From Bacillota bacterium (GTDB lineage Bacteria; Bacillota; Clostridia; Christensenellales; Aristaeellaceae), in assembly GCA_023392395.1 (NCBI GenBank), contig JAEVZE010000276.1:1-8088 (forward strand): DNA of 8,088 bases. The letters are read 5' to 3'. Made by a program: the position numbers and the translations under genes. Each line of letters opens with the position of its first letter. The first letter of the stretch is position 1. Positions 6,583 to 8,088 of the stretch are shown piece by piece. Below the pieces are notes generated by a model. The model had not been told where the DNA came from and did not search any database. It saw only the letters and a list, made by a program, of their open reading frames with translations.

Positions 6583-7920
6583 CGCAGAACGCTGGCCGTC
6601 CTTTTGATGATCCTGGTTTTCTGTGCCTCACCGGCCTTGGCAGTGACGGTCTCTGTGGATTATCCGGCCAGCGATCGAGCTCTCAACAACCCGTTCATCG
6701 GCAATGCCGCCTGGGCGGACGACCCTTCGCCCCGGGAACAGCCGTTTACCCTCGTCTACGCGAACCTGCGCTGGGCGGATTTTGAACCCGAGCCCGGGGT
6801 GTACGATTTTGACGCCTTCGAGGAAGCCAACCACTTTGACAACTGGCGCGCCGAAGGGAAGCGGCTGATCCTGCGCTTTGTGATGGACCTTCCCGGCGAA
6901 AAAAAGCACATGGACATCCCTCAATGGCTGTACGACCTGACCGGCGGCGACGGCAAAACCTACAAGGTCTCGTATGGCAGGGGATACTGCCCCAACTATG
7001 CGAACGCGGAATTGATCGCCGCCCACGCGCGCGCCATCCGGGCGCTCGGGGAGCGGTACGATGGCGACCCCTTTCTCGCCTTCGTGGAGCTTGGCTCCCT
7101 CGGCCACTGGGGCGAATGGCACGTCCACGAAAAGGCCGGAACCATGCCGGATGAGGCGGTGCGCGACCAGTACGCCCAGGCTTACCTGGATTCTTTCCAT
7201 CATGCGAAGCTGATGATGCGAAGGCCCTTCCGCTTTGCCGAGCGCAACGGGCTCGGCCTTTTCAACGACATGGCGGGAGACCCGGAAGCGACCGAAACCT
7301 GGCTGAACTGGATCGCCCGGGGCGGCGAATACGACGAAACGGGGGAAGACGCGCTCAAGGCCATGCCCGACGCCTGGAAGACCGCCCCGATCGGCGGAGA
7401 GCGCGCAATGGCTCTCACAGCGGAGGAACTTCTGGGCGACAACCTTGAAGGGACATTGTCGCTGCTTGCAGAGTCCCACGCCAGCTGGATCGGTCCGGGC
7501 AGCTTCGTCGATGTGAAGCAGGGCGGGCCGCTGCAACCGGCGCTCGATCGGCTCAACCGCTCCATTGGCTATCGGTTATGCGTTTCAAGCGCAAAGCTTA
7601 CTGTGTCGGATGGGCGTGCGTTCTTGTCGCTCACCTGGGAAAACGATGGTGACGCGCCGTTCTACTTCGATTGGAAACCTGTGATCCGGGTGTCGAATAA
7701 GACAGGGGGCAGCGATATCTTCGATATGGGCATACGCTTAGTGGACATACTGCCAGGTGCGCGCATCACCATGGAAACGGACATCGGCACGCCTGCGCCC
7801 GGAGCATATGACGTAGAAATCGCTGTTCTAGACCCGGTTATCGGTAAACCGGGCATAGCTTTGGCCATGGACGTGCCGCAGGTGGATGGGTGGTATCGTC
7901 TATTTACGATTGGATCATGA
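6580..7920 (+). CDS. Secreted DUF4832 protein (TIM-barrel-like, putative glycan-active)
   Basis: The protein has 446 residues. Residues 1-21 are a Sec signal peptide (RR, hydrophobic core, then ALA before V22), with no lipobox at the cleavage point. The mature N-terminus has the NNPFIG motif (36-41). A body then resembles glycoside-hydrolase clan A barrels: LVYANLRWADFEPEPGVYDF (early strand and helix), RLILRFVMDLP, FVELGSLGHWGEWHV (168-182), MMRRPF (212-217) and FNDM (228-231). E170 and E179, in the strand position where such barrels carry acid/base residues, are candidates for catalysis. From about residue 325 the protein becomes a beta-sandwich tail (SLTWENDGDAPFYFDW), typical of a carbohydrate-binding accessory domain. 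The family has no proven activity that I know of; processing or binding of the Pel-like polymer is inferred from the context. The last ~120 codons are of different base composition from the rest. Confidence 0.83.
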   Translation: MRRTLAVLLMILVFCASPALAVTVSVDYPASDRALNNPFIGNAAWADDPSPREQPFTLVYANLRWADFEPEPGVYDFDAFEEANHFDNWRAEGKRLILRFVMDLPGEKKHMDIPQWLYDLTGGDGKTYKVSYGRGYCPNYANAELIAAHARAIRALGERYDGDPFLAFVELGSLGHWGEWHVHEKAGTMPDEAVRDQYAQAYLDSFHHAKLMMRRPFRFAERNGLGLFNDMAGDPEATETWLNWIARGGEYDETGEDALKAMPDAWKTAPIGGERAMALTAEELLGDNLEGTLSLLAESHASWIGPGSFVDVKQGGPLQPALDRLNRSIGYRLCVSSAKLTVSDGRAFLSLTWENDGDAPFYFDWKPVIRVSNKTGGSDIFDMGIRLVDILPGARITMETDIGTPAPGAYDVEIAVLDPVIGKPGIALAMDVPQVDGWYRLFTIGS

Positions 7921-8088
7921 TGCCCGGTAGATGGAGCTTTAAATATCCATATACATTGCCAATCCAAGCGCTGTTGCGCATGGACGCCTAGGTTAGCACC
8001 CAAGGCAGGGCGTTAAAAAATTACGGATTTTGGCGCGAAAGGAAGAGGGTTTAGAAGCCGCGAATTCTCATGAATTTCCGGAGACCCC
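7561..8088. other. Low-GC segment: end of DUF4832 gene and downstream DNA
   Basis: By hand count GC is 235/360 (65%) for 7201-7560, 194/360 (54%) for 7561-7920 and 83/168 (49%) for 7921-8088. The change falls inside the DUF4832 reading frame, at about residue 328. From there codons that are rare upstream (TTA, CTA, ATA, ACT, CTT, GGT) become common. The frame remains intact and the protein still looks like a normal C-terminal beta-sandwich. Confidence 0.6.
7921..8088. other. Intergenic region, no supported gene
   Basis: No coding frame with a convincing ribosome site starts here. I see no intrinsic terminator: the one hairpin-like stretch (ACGCCT 7984-7989 with GGGCGT 8008-8013) is followed on the + strand by an A-run (8015-8020), not a T-run. 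On the - strand the T-run would precede the stem. An ATG at 8070 opens a frame that runs to the window edge, but the nearest purine-rich site (8041-8049) is 20 bases away. The operon may end here without a visible terminator or continue beyond the window. Confidence 0.5.

Noticed and set aside
6628..7536. 302-residue open frame on the - strand opposite the DUF4832 gene
   Set aside because: Antisense to a clear secreted protein and stops being open where GC drops, as expected of a composition artefact.
7833..7853. Inverted repeat CCCGGTT / AACCGGG (7-base stem, 7-base loop)
   Set aside because: It lies inside the DUF4832 coding sequence, with no T-run after it; probably chance in GC-rich DNA rather than a terminator.
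7984..8020. Possible hairpin followed by six A bases
   Set aside because: The stem is short and interrupted, and neither strand places a T-run directly 3' of it, so it is not an intrinsic terminator.
8070..8088. ATG opening a frame to the window edge
   Set aside because: Only six codons are visible and the nearest purine-rich site is 20 bases upstream, too far to support a gene start.

Overview
The window holds a tightly packed, co-directional (+ strand) gene cluster for a Pel-type exopolysaccharide. It probably comes from a high-GC member of the Firmicutes/Clostridia; the coding DNA is about 65% GC where I hand-counted it (7201-7560). Three things point to that host: strong GGAGG-like ribosome sites, a CotH-type lipoprotein rather than an outer-membrane export machine, and the gene order itself, which resembles Pel-like loci of Gram-positive gut anaerobes. 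The host assignment is an inference. The two family calls I trust most are PelF and PelG.

Layout: 1-474 is the 3' end of a DUF2194-like protein, possibly playing the PelA role. 478-1923 is PelF, a cytosolic GT4 glycosyltransferase. 1904-3388 is PelG, a polytopic polysaccharide transporter. 3385-5148 is a CotH-type extracytoplasmic protein kinase, made as a lipoprotein with a C-terminal fibronectin-III-like domain. 5145-5882 is a VTC-domain (polyphosphate-polymerase-like) protein. 5867-6565 is a DUF4956 membrane protein. 6580-7920 is a secreted DUF4832 protein with a TIM-barrel-like body. The last 168 bases (7921-8088) contain no gene I can support.

The genes are physically coupled. PelF/PelG overlap by 20 bases, PelG/CotH and CotH/VTC each by a GTGA tetranucleotide, and VTC/DUF4956 by 16 bases. 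Only short gaps separate DUF2194/PelF (3 bases) and DUF4956/DUF4832 (14 bases). No internal promoter or terminator is visible, so this looks like one transcript whose promoter lies upstream of the window.

Working model: PelF polymerises a sugar nucleotide in the cytosol and PelG moves the chain across the membrane. DUF2194 and DUF4832 would trim, deacetylate or bind it outside. CotH, VTC and DUF4956 form a phosphate-handling side module of unknown purpose. The most interesting possibility is that VTC plus DUF4956 makes and exports a phosphoanhydride polymer that serves the extracellular CotH kinase or the polysaccharide. A second notable signal is a fall in GC, with a matching codon-usage change, over the last ~120 codons of the DUF4832 gene and into the downstream DNA, which may mark a recombination or island boundary.
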